Of a stretch of DNA of 64,000 nt, positions 34,239-45,256 are shown piece by piece. Source of the DNA: Macadamia tetraphylla (lineage: Eukaryota > Streptophyta > Magnoliopsida > Proteales > Proteaceae); assembly GCA_022985045.1 (NCBI GenBank), contig CM040972.1, positions 24,157,683 through 24,221,682 on the forward strand, in the 5' to 3' direction. Numbering within the stretch: position 1 is the first letter of the stretch; the number at the start of each line of letters is the position of its first letter. The position numbers and the translations under genes are program-made. Below the pieces are notes generated by a model. It saw only the letters and a program-made list of their open reading frames with translations. It was not told the DNA's origin and did not search any database.

Positions 34239-34257
34239 GCATCGCGCTTTGATACCA
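34239..34257 (-). other. Primer-binding site, initiator tRNA-Met type (Chromo-B)
   Basis: TGGTATCAAAGCGCGATGC on the minus strand starts four bases inside the 5' LTR end. It matches TGGTATCAGAGC with one change. It identifies 34262-37206 as the 5' LTR. Confidence 0.88.
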
Positions 34258-34959
34258 CCGTTGTCACGCCTCATTCACATAGAATCAGATCGGTGATCGG
34301 GCTCCCTTCGAGTAACCAAAAATCACTAGGATCATCTGATACAATAACCACAACACAGCAAGGCATATGTAACACGTAAATATAATAATATAATCTAGCA
34401 GAAGTCTTGTCATATGTGTATACCTATAATTACCCCACTTACTCTTGAGACCCAAATTGTTATACATAGTATATTTACATGTGGGCCCGTAGGCATTCTA
34501 TTTACACAAGAAATAACAATTTAATTAATGAGAGCACAAAAAGAGGAATATACTAAAAGAATAAAAAATAAAAATGGTGTTTGGTGATAACTACTATTGT
34601 CCCACAACACAACTCTCGTATGGGCGTCCGACTCCGTGATCAAATCCTTGGAGGTTCATCAATGGACCCCGGCACCTGTTCCTCTATTGGGAAACCTATA
34701 AAATCATCTAAAAAGGTGTGTACACGAGGGTGAGCTCACTAGCTCAATAAATGAAAAAGAAAGACTCATACAAGCAATTGCAATTCAAATGATACTATAT
34801 GCATGAGATTCATTTTAGTTCTATCCACTAAGTACCATTACTAAGTCATAGGTTACATGCTACTCGCAACTACAATGTAAGTATGCCCCGGGTTCGAGAT
34901 GTGTTCTCCATCCTACAATACACTCATAGGGTTATCGGAGAAGGTCATCCGTGAGCATT

Positions 34960-35060
34960 CAGAAAAGTAAATCATGGCCGAACCATAGCAGAAAAGTAAA
35001 TCATGGCCGAACCACAGCAGAAAAGTAAATCATGGCTGAACCGCAGTAGAAAATAAATGT
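34960..35060 (-). repeat. About 28-bp tandem repeat in the Chromo-B 5' LTR
   Basis: Three to four copies with CAGAAAAGTAAATCATGGCC. Same family as 23860-23978. Confidence 0.75.
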
Positions 35061-36629
35061 AGTATGATTGGCCCTCTGAATGTATCACCAAGGCTTCGAA
35101 CTGTCCTAATGATCATCCAGGCCTACTTCTAACCACCACGGTAGTCCATAACCGACGTTTCCCCTTAGTGATAACCCAACACCTAAACCCCTGTTGGGAA
35201 GGGTCGTAGCACGAGGGTGTCAAACCCTAACCACATGCTCCTATATGAGATAGTACGACTCTATAGTACTTTCATGTCCCATTCCACAGTGTACCAATGC
35301 ATTCGTTTCCCAGCCTACTGCGACATCTAGTCTAGTAATTTATCACATGCTCAACAAATGAATAATCCGTACTCATGATTCAAAGTAATAAACAAATATT
35401 AGAATTCACGATACAACATAACAATTTATAAATGCATCCAATAGGAGACAAGTAGATTCATGAAGATGGCATTTATAAATGGCATGATGATATATATACA
35501 AGATGAGGATGATGTAATAAACATTCCCAAAATTAAGATCAACGTCCTCTCCCCACTTACTATTCTTGTACAAGAATATACACACATGGTACGGGTAAGA
35601 TCCGGTATGTGAAGATGAATGTCTCGAAACCTAACACAGATAAGAAACTTAGAATGCATCCATTTCAAAATTATAAAAGGACGTAAGATATGGTCATGAC
35701 GTGTTTAATAACGTCAAGAAGACTATTGGTGAGTTTGAGTTCAAGCAGAGCTCATTTCGACTACAGGTGGGTCATCTAGGTGGGTAGGAGGACCCACCTA
35801 TGCAAACTGCCCAAGTAGACAGCACGTAGACACACACTGACGGGTGGTACTGGCGGGTCTGGTACTCATTGATTCTACCCACCAGTAGGACCATGGGGCT
35901 AACCCAAAAATAGTGGGTGCTACCAAAGGGTCCGATCCTACCAGTTTGTAGGACCCCGAAGCCCAGGCAAGACTGGTGGGTTATACCGATGGGTCTAGGT
36001 ACCTGTCGATCTTACCCGCCTATAGGCTCAGAAGCCCAAGTAAGACTGGGGGGTCACACTGGTGGGTCTGACTACCCCCTGATGCTACCCACCTGTGTTC
36101 AACGAGTTTTGCTATACTTCTTCTCTTCTTCATTCCACCTCTTGGGAATCCAAGGGGGTTGTTCCAACCTCATTTCTCACACATTTATGCTTTAGCCACC
36201 TGATTACACCATAGATCTAAGTTCAATCAAGGTTTTTTGGAACAAATTCATACCTTAGCTCAAGTAACCCCAAAAACTTAGTATCCTCTTTCCCAACTCA
36301 AAATGTGACCAAATTACTTTCAAATCTTGGTTCCTTCCTTAAACCTTCAAAGAAATCACATAAGGTTTCTATTAACCCTTTGATTTGACCACACACAAGA
36401 GGGTTTCAACATATTCCAAGGGTTCATGGCGTTACTTAGCTTAATATGCAGATCCCAAGGCATCAATCACTATTCTGGCAACGAAGAGGCAAGATACAAC
36501 CTCGGAAATCAAGGGGGAACACTCCTTCCTTCTTCCTTCTCTTCTCTTTCCTCTTTTTCTCCCTCTTCTTTACTCCTCTCACCGAACTCTTGCTGAAATC
36601 ATAAATGGGAGAGAGAGAGAAGTAAATGG

Positions 36630-36638
36630 CTATTTATA
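36630..36638 (-). promoter_or_regulatory. TATA box, Chromo-B 5' LTR
   Basis: TATAAATAG on the minus strand; it would drive the Chromo-B genomic RNA. Confidence 0.55.
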
Positions 36639-37206
36639 CCTTTGGTTATAAATTCTACAAAGGTCCATTTGGTTTTGTTCTTCTATGGTCCAAAATACAT
36701 TAAATTGTGATACCGGGCAAAATAGCCAACATTATCGGGCACACGTGACTTCATCACAATGGCAAACCTGAAAAACACATGCTCACCCAAGTTGGGCTTG
36801 CGGGACCTATGTTTCCCATTGGTGGGTCACACAAGGGGGTTCGTACCCACCAGTGACCACCCACCAGTTGGCCAGAACAAGGCCAATCTTGTTGTACTTT
36901 GGTGGGAAATGGCTTCTTAACGCGTATCTTGCCCCCGCCAATTGTCGTGGACTAGGTTGTCATCATCCAATACGTTAACATACCTTCCCTACTCATACAT
37001 GGCCTTATGATACATGCAAGGGCACGACTTAGGAGTGCGAATCATATCGGGTACCAGTTCAATCTTGTCCGATCACCCCACATTTGAAGTCACCCTTGCT
37101 ATCATACACCATAGGGTATCTGCATCAACCTTTATCGATTTGGACCCTGCAAGACCAAACTGAACCAACCAATCAATAAACCAGGTTTAGGGAGCAGTGT
37201 TCTACA

Positions 37207-38640
37207 TTATGCACATCTGTTGCAGACACTCAATCTCCTGGCCTAATGAGACCATGGTATCAAGGGAGCGAGCTACATCATTCAGGTAATCCCCTAACCT
37301 TATATCCTTTCTTTTATCAAACATGCATCTTTGTCATCTTAATGTCTTGATTTTCCCAAATCAGCCTTGGTGTTATGAGCACCTAGGGATCATGCTTCCT
37401 TTTCTTTATGATCAACTAGCTCTCTTCTTTCCTGCGGCCACAAGGTGGGGGGGATCGCTATATGCGTGAGGGTCCATCTCTACTTCCAAGGGCTGCTACT
37501 CATTTTCTCTTGAACAGGACTTCAGAGGTAAATCACTCTTACTTCTGGGTTTCCCTCTTTCTTTATGCTGTACTTACCACATCTGAAATTGCAGGTCAAC
37601 TGGAGACCTTTTTGGCACCTCGAATTTTTGGTTGCTGCAGAGGTTGCTTGGGCCCTTTTCCTAACCCAGCAGAGGGTATTATTTTGGGGCCTTGAGGGCC
37701 ATGCCTAGTACTTAGGGGATCATTTCACTTCTTAGTTGTTGGATGCTAAAAAATGTGTCACTCCTTACTTTCCTCCCTCCACCATGTATCATCCAGAGCT
37801 CATTCTAAAGGCCGAGGTCGAGGGGTTAGCTGAAGCAGTATGGGATGATTCCTCTTTTAACATGGATGGGGACTACAAGACCTTCTTAGATGAGGAGATA
37901 GTCTACGTCCCCCTGGGTCCCATAGGTCTAATGGTATGTTCTCTCCCTTAAATTCTTTTCCCATATTTTAAGTTCTCTTTCCTAATTATTGTGATGCTCC
38001 TGTAGTGGTGAACCCACCCCACGGTTCCTCTTTCAGCTCGGCCACAATTGAATGCAGGTGGTCCTTCTATTGCTATGGGAGGACCATTTCATAGCATGGT
38101 CACCATTCCCTTCTATGGCTTTCCTGGTTGGTCCTAACCGGATGTAGCCAACCCCAGTGTCTCGAAGGATCTGGAACGGCAATTAGATCAAGATGTCTCT
38201 CTCGGCCTGCCTATCTAGTATGATTGCGTGAGTGCCCAAACCTTCCTCATTTCATTGCCTTTTCCCTTCCTTTTGCTGACATGGTCTTTTTTAGGTGTCA
38301 CCAGAGGCATATACTGAAATTCAGCAAATGCATTAGGGTCTCTGTGATGGCTATACCAGAGGGTACTATTACGTCTTTGGCTTGATTCTCTTTCATCATT
38401 TTCTCTTATTTTGACCATCTCTTGTGCTTTCTAGGATGTAAATATTATCTCTAATAGGAGAGGTTGGCTCTCATAGAGAGATGATGGCCCAATATGCTGC
38501 ACACATTAGGGAGCTTATGGCACAAATGGTGAACTTACGACTATCATCTGACACTTCTCTGATGTATTCCATGGATAGCCCCGAGTATGGCATGGATGAC
38601 GATCTGCTTCTTAGAAACTTGTTCCCTGTAAGACAGATGT
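37207..38640 (+). pseudogene. Antisense PMD-type gene of Tat-B, exons 2 (3' part) to 7
   Basis: This continues 22434-23153 beyond Chromo-B. Junctions shared with Tat-C give: exon 2 ends 37285 (CAG|GTAAT); intron 2 37286-37364; exon 3 37365-37527, reading PWCYEHLGIM; intron 3 37528-37594; exon 4 37595-37933, reading VNWRPFWHLEF; intron 4 37934-38005; exon 5 38006-38227; intron 5 38228-38294; exon 6 38295-38372; intron 6 38373-38434; exon 7 from 38435, reading QYAAHIRELMAQMVNLRL and SPEYGMDDDLLL. The W-YEHL block fits PMD proteins. Stops in exons 3-7 show decay. The 3' end is uncertain: a GTAAGA after NLFP at about 38630 may be a further donor. Confidence 0.7.
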
Positions 38641-38860
38641 TGTATTTTTTGTATATTATTTTTTCTTTCCCCCCATGTTTATTATTATTTTTTTGTTTTT
38701 ATCTTTTGTATAGCCAGACTTGACATTTTATTTTGGGAATGAAAACTTATCTTTTAGCATCGAAAAATCTTTCTTGTTCATGAATTTGAATTTTAAGGCA
38801 TTATCAATCCCACGATTCAAGTCTTCATTAGAATAACTGGAATAATACGAAAATCCAGAT
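38641..38860. other. Spacer between antisense PMD gene and DUF7745-like region (Tat-B)
   Basis: T-rich, then AT-rich. It lies between two convergent coding regions and corresponds to about 58320-58540 in Tat-C. It would hold both 3' ends. No ORF. Confidence 0.4.
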
Positions 38861-39850
38861 ATCACCTCACTTCATTGCCAAGTGAATTGCACAGAAATCG
38901 GGGAATAACTTTCCTACCAAAAATAGGATAGGTAAGTTACAATGGGGGGAGACAATTCTTGGGGTGGGTAAAAGTTCATCAATTCCTCGAGGTCCTCTGC
39001 TTTCAGTCCATACTGTTGGCTGATGTAAATGGGCAAGTAAAAGGATGTATGAGTCAATCCTATCAACCTGACCTAGTTGCACCCAGGAGTCTTCAGTAGG
39101 AAATCATCTTGTGGCCACCATGGGCACCACCATGCAATATCCTGTGCCGTTCTTCCTTGTAGATACTCTTTCCAATCAACGATGAGCTTGAATTATGAGA
39201 TTTACCTCTTATCTTGGTAGCAAGAGACTCCAAGTTGGCACCTATTTAATGACCTAGCAAATTTCAATTTCTCAAGTAACCAAAGTTGGAAAATAATAGG
39301 ACTTCCTTGATAATGATCAATTCCAAATCTGCTGTTGTGGCTCATGTCATCAAATCCCTTAAGGGTTTCTACAAGGACCGTGGGGATGATATCTCCTCCT
39401 TCATTTAACTGCTTTGCAACCTCTATCAAAACAAGTGGTGCACCACGTCCAGGAGTTCAGAGAACATAGCGAGCTATCATGCAAAGTAGATAAGCATCCT
39501 GTGATCTCTGCCGACGGATTCCTCCTAATGATAGGTACCGGGTGAAAATCTTGGCCACCTTCAAACCATAGTTAATGAACTACTTCATTTCTTCCTTTCC
39601 CCACCCGAAGAAACTTTGAATCTCCTCCGAGTAATCTTTCTTCAAAGATGGTTGAATCAATCTGCCCTTACGCGGAGATAGCATGCAAGCTTAGAATTCT
39701 TTGAGAGTTGGGCAAATCTTAATTATCCCAAACTAAAATTTGTGAAGATTAGTATCCCAGTGTTGAGGCACCTATCAGAGTAAACTGTGATGTAGTTCTA
39801 CACACTCGATCCGACTGAGCATTGACATACTCACAGATTCTAGCAATCCT
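38861..39850 (-). pseudogene. DUF7745-like ORF of Tat-B
   Basis: Sense to Tat-B. Blocks, in order, are WTLDIS..LGLLESVSM, HWDTNLHKF and ICPTLKEF (39850-39690), then DIIPTVLVETLKGFDDMSHN with FGIDHYQGSPIIFQLW (39429-39250), then a C-terminal part with YLPIYISQQY-like sequence near 39000. Tat-C 57408-58310 has the same blocks. Stops and frameshifts are frequent. The block with V(L/P)(A/V)E(T/P) followed by a Phe-rich stretch is what recalls DUF7745; function unknown. Confidence 0.6.
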
Positions 39851-40470
39851 AGTGTAGTAATGCTAATGTCCAAGGTCCATTTCCTCAATGTCTCTTCCAA
39901 AGAGAGACCATGTCATTTCTTAAAACCATCACAATCAAAGAGAAGAGGTGATTCTTCAAAGCATCACCCATTAGCTATTGACACAGCCGAACCATTACTA
40001 CTGTTGCATCAAGTTTTATTTATTTTTTTTATTTTTTTTTGTTTTGACTAATCAAGGATGGGGAACGAACTTGCCTTGATTTAATGGTACCGAGTGGTGA
40101 CTTTTGGGAGATGGAATTCTGAATAAGGATTTGGAGGACCATAGGCGAATGACAGATACCTAATGGCCTTACATGCCAAATGGCGATTCTTGGGGGACAT
40201 AAGCTATGATGATATTTTGAATACCTTGATTATTAATCTAGGAACCAATTTATTGCCTTGAGATTATTGAGACCACACTTGCACATGTCAAATTGCATAC
40301 ATATCCCTTGAGAGGATTCATGTCTAGCGTAGTTCGAGTGATTCACCCTTTCAAAAATAATATTTCTTGAGCTGATCTTTGTTGACCAGTCTAGATATTT
40401 CTTCCCCATTGAGGTCCATGAGTCTCATAGCCTTGCTTGGTAGAATTTCTTTGACAGTAAATGGGCCCCT
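39851..40470 (-). other. Tat-B post-integrase untranslated region
   Basis: Contains the inverted conserved block GAACTACGCTAGAC and AAGGGATATGTATGC (about 40350-40295) and one copy of the 86-bp unit seen in Tat-C at 57045 (CCAAATGGCGATTCTTGGGG at 40179-40198, plus strand). No coding region. Confidence 0.6.
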
Positions 40471-40707
40471 CTAATTGAGCCTGAATTTCCCTATTGGGTC
40501 ATGAATTGGGGCTCTTTGTTCTCGAAGAATGAGTTTACCTTCATCTATGTGATGGGGCTTCACATTCTTGTTGAAGGCCCTTGCCATTCTTAGTTGATAT
40601 TTCCTCAGACTATCAATGGCCTTCATCTGTCTTTCATCAAGAAAATTGAGCTTGTCATGTCTGGCCTTCACCCATTCTCCTTCAGGTAACTTAATATCTA
40701 AGAATTC
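40471..40707 (-). pseudogene. Tat-B integrase C-terminus
   Basis: Reads EFLDIKLPEGEWVKARHDKL, then MKAIDSLRKYQLRMARAFNK and ILREQRAPIHDPIGKFRLN. It aligns with Tat-A 970-1190. The upstream part is cut by the Athila-B LTR at 40708; the first residues of the longer open frame come from that LTR. Confidence 0.88.
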
Positions 40708-41600
40708 TGATGAGCACATTTATGTGTGAAATCTTAGGATGTAGGTATGCATTTTTACATACTTAGAATGGACCTAGCTTGGGTGTTACTCTATTTTTAC
40801 AGGTTTTTTATTTTAAAGGCCTTAAGGACTATCAGTACCATATCTCCAATTTTACATGCAAAGAGGTCCTGTTTCTTTTTATGGTTATGAAGAGGATGAA
40901 ATTCTGAGCAAGAAGAACATGTTGCATTAAAATTACACATTCGTTTTAGCACCCATACAAGTGATTATTTTTTTGGGCCAGAAAAAGAATAATGTACCAG
41001 AACAAAACCGAGATGTAGGCCTAGCCCTTCTGCAGTTGTCCCAGGGGTACAAGAGAATATTCCAGATGCCAACAAAGAAGGAGGGGCCCACCTTGGGTGC
41101 CACTCTTTCTCTCTTTGGGCGTGGAACATAAGATCTCCTTATTTTTGGAGATTTGGTTGAAGATTCTCTATTTTCCACTTACTTAAAGACAAGGGGCATA
41201 GATGGAATTTCCAATTAAATTAGAAGATAACCTAAAATCATCAAAGCAAGGAGTGGAAATCATCCAAGAAAGGGTTTGTGCACAAGATAGAAGAGAGAGA
41301 AAAGAAAATAAGGAGAAAAAATAGGGAAAAAAATCGTTGGAGACTCCCTTTCTCTCTTCTCTCTCCTCCACCTCATCATAACCAATTTGTTAGAGACTCC
41401 TCTCTCTCTCTGTCTCTCCTCCACATCATCACCTTAGATCTAAAAAATCCCTAATTAGGAAACCTAAATAGTGGGAGACTCTCCTATTTCCTACAATTCT
41501 CTTCGTTTCGCTCTTCTCTCCCCGCCACCTCATCACAACCAATTTGTTGGACTCCCTCTCCCCTATTCCCTATAAATAAAAATCATACAAGAGGGGAGAG
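40708..41600 (+). repeat. Athila-B LTR, 5' part (U3), truncated
   Basis: Starts TGATGAGCAC at 40708, the same terminus as Athila-A, and aligns with the inverse of 20928-19970 with clear divergence. It is inserted in Tat-B integrase; AATTC at 40703-40707 is the expected left target duplication. It reaches the TATA box (TATAAATAA, 41571-41579) and is then cut at 41601 by the Tat-C 5' LTR. R/U5 and the rest of Athila-B should lie beyond Tat-C. Confidence 0.85.
41571..41579 (+). promoter_or_regulatory. TATA box of the Athila-B LTR
   Basis: TATAAATAA in the same context (CTATTCCCTATAAATA) as the Athila-A LTRs. It is separated from its R region by the Tat-C insertion 21 bp downstream. Confidence 0.5.
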
Positions 41601-42535
41601 TGTAGACACCCAATTTTGTCACCCTCCTCCGGCTATGATGAAATGTGGATCTTGGATGCGACTTCCAACTTCCGATCAACAGAGATGATGATTGACCTAA
41701 ATAACCCGAAAACATTCCCCACCTATCTAAAAACCCTGAAAACCCTATGTAGGAGAGAAGAGGGTCCAATTTTAACTTTCTATATACGAAGGAATCTGGT
41801 CAATGTGACCATAAGGATGGATATTACTTGAAAATATGATTTCGACGATATATGGCATGTTAAAATCAGACAGTTGGATCTCCCGCAATCATTGTCAAAA
41901 AATTTCTTGTTCGCACACACGTTGCGTGTAGGCCAACCCGCATGTATGCTGTGTGCGCTAGCCAGCAGGCATGCCTGCATGCCTTGCATACACCCCCACA
42001 CACCCTACATACACCTCGCCATCAGAGCTCGCTTGTCGCTAGTCGCCAAGACTTCGCCATCGCACCAGCCATTACTCACCCATGCACTGGGGGCCAACCT
42101 ATGCATTATGCCCACCCATGCTACCTACCTCGCGAGCCATATGCCGCACACCCCTACACATTGCCCACACACCCTGTGCACATTGCCTACCCTCTTGTGC
42201 AGCCGTGCCGGCCATACCCCGTGCACTTCAACCCAACCTTGTGTGCCACCATCGACGGCTGAGATTTACGTTCCACTGGCCCGACGGGTGGAGAAATTTC
42301 CTCTTCACCTATTTTTGTGTATGCAAAACTCCACTTTATACCCTATGCCATAACCTTCCATTAGTCCAAAAATCAACTTTTTGCCCCCATTGGCTAAAAT
42401 TTCTCTCCTCCCGTTTGTCCAAAAACCCCCTTTTGTCTATTGGTTAAAAAGACCTCTTTACCCACATTAGTCCAAAACCCACTTTTATCCAGTGGTTAAA
42501 AGAATTCTCTCTCCTCCCCTTGGGCCCGAAAATAC

Positions 42536-42543
42536 TATAAATA
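42536..42543 (+). promoter_or_regulatory. TATA box of the Tat-C 5' LTR
   Basis: TATAAATA after GGGCCCGAAAATAC. Its position matches 8630-8623 in Tat-B. Confidence 0.6.
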
Positions 42544-43006
42544 CCTCCATCCATTAGAAAATGGAGACCAAAAAATATAGCCCCACTTAGGAAGTGAAGC
42601 TTTTCCCTCTCTCCTCCTCCCCTCCCCCTTTGAGTTTCTTTGGGTCTTCGGAGCGATCTTCATCAAGATCCAAAATTTTGTTTGGATCTTCAAAGTGTTC
42701 TTCGGGATCTTGAAGATCTTCAATCCAAGTCTGTAGTTCAATCCATTTTTTTTAAAAAAAAGCATGTTTTGAGTGTTCTTGATCCTTACCGAATATAAAA
42801 ATCCCCGCTTGAGGTTCTTTGGGTCTATGAAGAGATCTTTGTCAAGATCCGGAGTTTTGCTCGGATTTTACAAGTGTTCTTGGGGCTTTGAGGATCTTTA
42901 ATCCATTTTTAGGTCAATCCATTTTTTTTTTTAAGAAATAGCCATTTCCAGCCGAAGCTCTGTTCGAGGGCTCATGGAATCTTTCCAAAAATAGCCATTC
43001 CCAGCT

Positions 43007-43145
43007 GAAGCTCTGTCGGAGTGTCACCTCAGCCTAGCCCTCCCCTAGCCTATCCCCAGTGGAAGCTCTACCGAAGTGCCACCTCAGCCTAGCCCTCCAA
43101 TAGCCTATCCCTAGTAGAAGCTCTATCGGAGTGCCACCTCATTCA
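43007..43145 (+). repeat. 55-bp minisatellite in the Tat-C LTR, about three copies
   Basis: Copies start at 43007, 43062 and 43117, each with GAAGCTCT and CACCTCAGCCTAGCCCTCC. Partial related units (TAGCCTTCCCTAG) continue to about 43250. Confidence 0.85.
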
Positions 43146-43987
43146 AAGTCCAGAACTAGCCTTCCCTAGTTGAAGCTCTGTTCGAATCAAAATTCAGAAA
43201 TAGCCTTCCCTAGCCAAAGTTCTGTCTGAATTTAAATCTGGAAGTAACCGTTCCTAGCCGGAACTCTACCCGAATATCATCACAATCAAAATCTCCCGAG
43301 AAAGGAAGTTGGAGGTCAAGACCATCTTCCTCCGAGCCAAGAGAATCTGAAAGATAGTCCGAGATGGTACTAATCAGGGGCCCACCCCTCTTGACCCGAA
43401 ACAAGGTTAAGTTCAAGTATAGTTTCTCAACCAAATTATCATCATGTAGACTTTATATAGACCTTGTTTTAGTGTACATAGTCATTTAAATTCAGTCAAT
43501 ATATATGTGTGTGTGTGTGTGTGTGTGATAACTTAGCCATGCATGTGAAACAGGAATAATTATGGAAAATGTTCGTTCTTAAGCATCTAGTAGGAAGACC
43601 GGTTGAATTGGGCAGATTGGGTGCCTAATAACTTCCCAACTCTGTCACCTAACACTTAGCCTAAATCTTTGGACCATACCAACTTTCGAGCTCTTTTCTC
43701 TGAAATTGGGTCCACCCCCAGGTCCTAGGCCCATAATCCTAGGTGGTGACTCCAAACCCTTTTGCATGATCGTAATCCCCGTATTAGACCATTATCAAAC
43801 CCCCGTCTATAATGACAAACTTTACACCCTTGCGAAATAGGCCTCCACGTATCTCCAAGAGGCAATACGGTGGTACGTGGCTCGTAAGTGAAGCACTCAC
43901 AACACATACCCCTCCCCCATGAAAGGAGAAGAGAGAGGAGAGAGGACGGAATGGCGACTCATAAAGCCATCGATGTTACCCTCACAG

Positions 43988-44005
43988 TGGAGACTCCACT
44001 GGGGA
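43988..44005 (+). other. Primer-binding site, tRNA-Arg type (Tat-C)
   Basis: TGGAGACTCCACTGGGGA starts one base after the LTR end. Plant Ogre/Tat elements use TGGCGACTCCACTGGGGA, pairing with tRNA-Arg; one base differs. A second similar word, TGGCGACTC, lies inside the LTR end at 43952. Confidence 0.8.
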
Positions 44006-45256
44006 TAAATGTTAAGCTCCCGATACTAGATGCTACCTTTAAATGCAAGAACATTTTCCACCACATTTGTTTGAAAATGTGTTTGGACTAACCCCATCTT
44101 TGTAATTGTATTCACTAACTACATCATGCATCATGCTCAAAGTGAAATCATTTGGCGAGGGACTCCCTGTCATGCCTGCATCCTCAGGGAGGTCAGTGCA
44201 TGTCATGGAGAGTACTCTGAGAGCAAATGATACCCACTTCCTGTACAAGGGTGTGGGGTATTATTAAATGGTGAGGATGTTCATGATTGTGCCAGCACCC
44301 TTGGGGAGGTCTGTGCACTTTATGACATTCTGAATTCGAATAATGATATTCCCGTATTACACTTTTGCACACAATCACTCATGGTTCTACCACCTTGTGG
44401 CCAGTTGCTTAAGCTCGTGTGTAGTCATGAGTAATGGGCAAGGAAGTCACCCCATTGATCTTGTACCTACGGGTATATCAAAACGATCATGTACCTTACG
44501 TATATAGAACCTGTCAAGGAAGCCTTGTCGGTCCTAGTGCATCCACTACATACTCAGCATCATGTAGAAAATAGATGGAGAAGCTAGGAAGCGCCACAAG
44601 CTAACTGTAAAACTTGTTTGCAGTCTTGAAAAGGAATATTCCTACATTATATTCCCGTCATAAATAATTTCTTTCCTAAGTGGGTTTCGGATAGAAGGTG
44701 TCCCTTCTAAAAAAAAATGTCCAAATATGTGACTCACTCAGGGGAAATCCCATTAGAGTCACGTAAAGTCCTGAGAAGTCCTGAGAAAATCAGGAGGAAG
44801 GACACCTAGTGAGAAAAGAGCAAGGAAAGCATGACTTTATTACATGGAATGTCTTATGGGAATATTCTCGATAAGCCATTTGTATGAATCTCCCGCTTAT
44901 GACATTGAGTGGACTGGGGGCGTCAAACCCTATCCCCTCCTTATCATTGAGAGGACTAACTTTGGATGGATCATTGGTTGTTAATCTAGTGAATGTTTGA
45001 ACAAGGGGCTGGGAATTTAAGAATCCTAAAATAAGCCACTTTTGGTTCAGGCATAATTCCACACCTCAAGTATTCTCCACGGTCCCTTTGGACATGTCAG
45101 GGTAATCGATTGACTTACCTAGGTCCAGTATCACCTCCATCATCTCCTCGAGACTATCTACTATCAAATGATTATAGCCCAGTTAGTATGTATCCACCTG
45201 ACTCTGAATCACTCGAATAGGCATGGGTCTGTCCCGTGGAGACCTTATAGGCAGAA
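44006..45256 (+). other. Tat-C leader
   Basis: No supported ORF; the extra ORF that some Ogre elements carry before gag is not recognisable. A diverged duplication with a period of about 113 bp (GGGAGGTCAGTGCATGTCATG near 44189, GGGGAGGTCTGTGCACTTTATG near 44302) is present. Confidence 0.5.

Larger units (their letters stand above)
23154..37206 (-). mobile_element. Chromo-B: Tekay/Del-type chromovirus
   Basis: LTRs at 34262-37206 (5') and 23154-26141 (3') enclose 8.1 kb. The PBS (Met type) and PPT have the expected positions. Domain order on the minus strand is gag with CCHC knuckle, protease, RT, RNase H, integrase, chromodomain-like tail. The LTRs look about 90% identical by eye, so the insertion is old. 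No target duplication is visible; the outer end of the 3' LTR seems to have lost its first bases together with a little of the flanking PMD exon. An additional plus-strand gene lies in the leader. Confidence 0.9.
34262..37206 (-). repeat. 5' LTR of Chromo-B
   Basis: 2945 bp. On the minus strand it starts TGTAGAACACTGCTCC and ends GAGGCGTGACA. A TATA box (TATAAATAG) is at 36638-36630, followed by a GA-rich tract. The U5 side has the repeat array at 34960-35060. Confidence 0.92.
7526..40707 (-). mobile_element. Tat-B: Tat/Ogre-type element with three nested insertions
   Basis: Read on the minus strand, integrase (40707-40471), a DUF7745-like region (39850-38861), an antisense PMD gene (38640-37207 and 23153-22434), the 3' UTR with tandem repeats, a PPT and the 3' LTR (9562-7526) occur in the order seen in Tat-C. 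The 5' half is missing because an Athila LTR cuts integrase at 40708. Athila-A is inserted at 10151-20928 and Chromo-B at 23154-37206. Tat-B lies in Chromo-A gag; GCAGC at 7521-7525 would be its left target duplication. Confidence 0.85.
41601..43986 (+). repeat. 5' LTR of Tat-C
   Basis: 2386 bp, from TGTAGACACCC to ACCCTCACA. U3 holds a C-rich low-complexity stretch (41930-42260). A TATA box is at 42536-42543. R/U5 has repeated CTTCGGAGCGATCTTC-type words, the 55-bp minisatellite, and a (TG)n run at about 43507-43528. Confidence 0.93.

Noticed and set aside
23149..37211. A target-site duplication for Chromo-B.
   Set aside because: TTCTT before and TTATG after do not match, and the 3' LTR terminus is damaged, so none can be supported.
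41590..41600. AGAGGGGAGAG directly before the Tat-C 5' LTR, looking like a polypurine tract.
   Set aside because: The same sequence follows the TATA box in the Athila LTRs (TGTAAGAGGAGAG), so it is Athila-B flank. The Arg-type PBS after 43986 shows this is a 5' LTR.
41874..42353. A 159-codon plus-strand open frame rich in Cys, His, Pro and Thr.
   Set aside because: It lies wholly in the C-rich low-complexity U3 of the Tat-C LTR, has no domain pattern and is not conserved in the other Tat LTRs.
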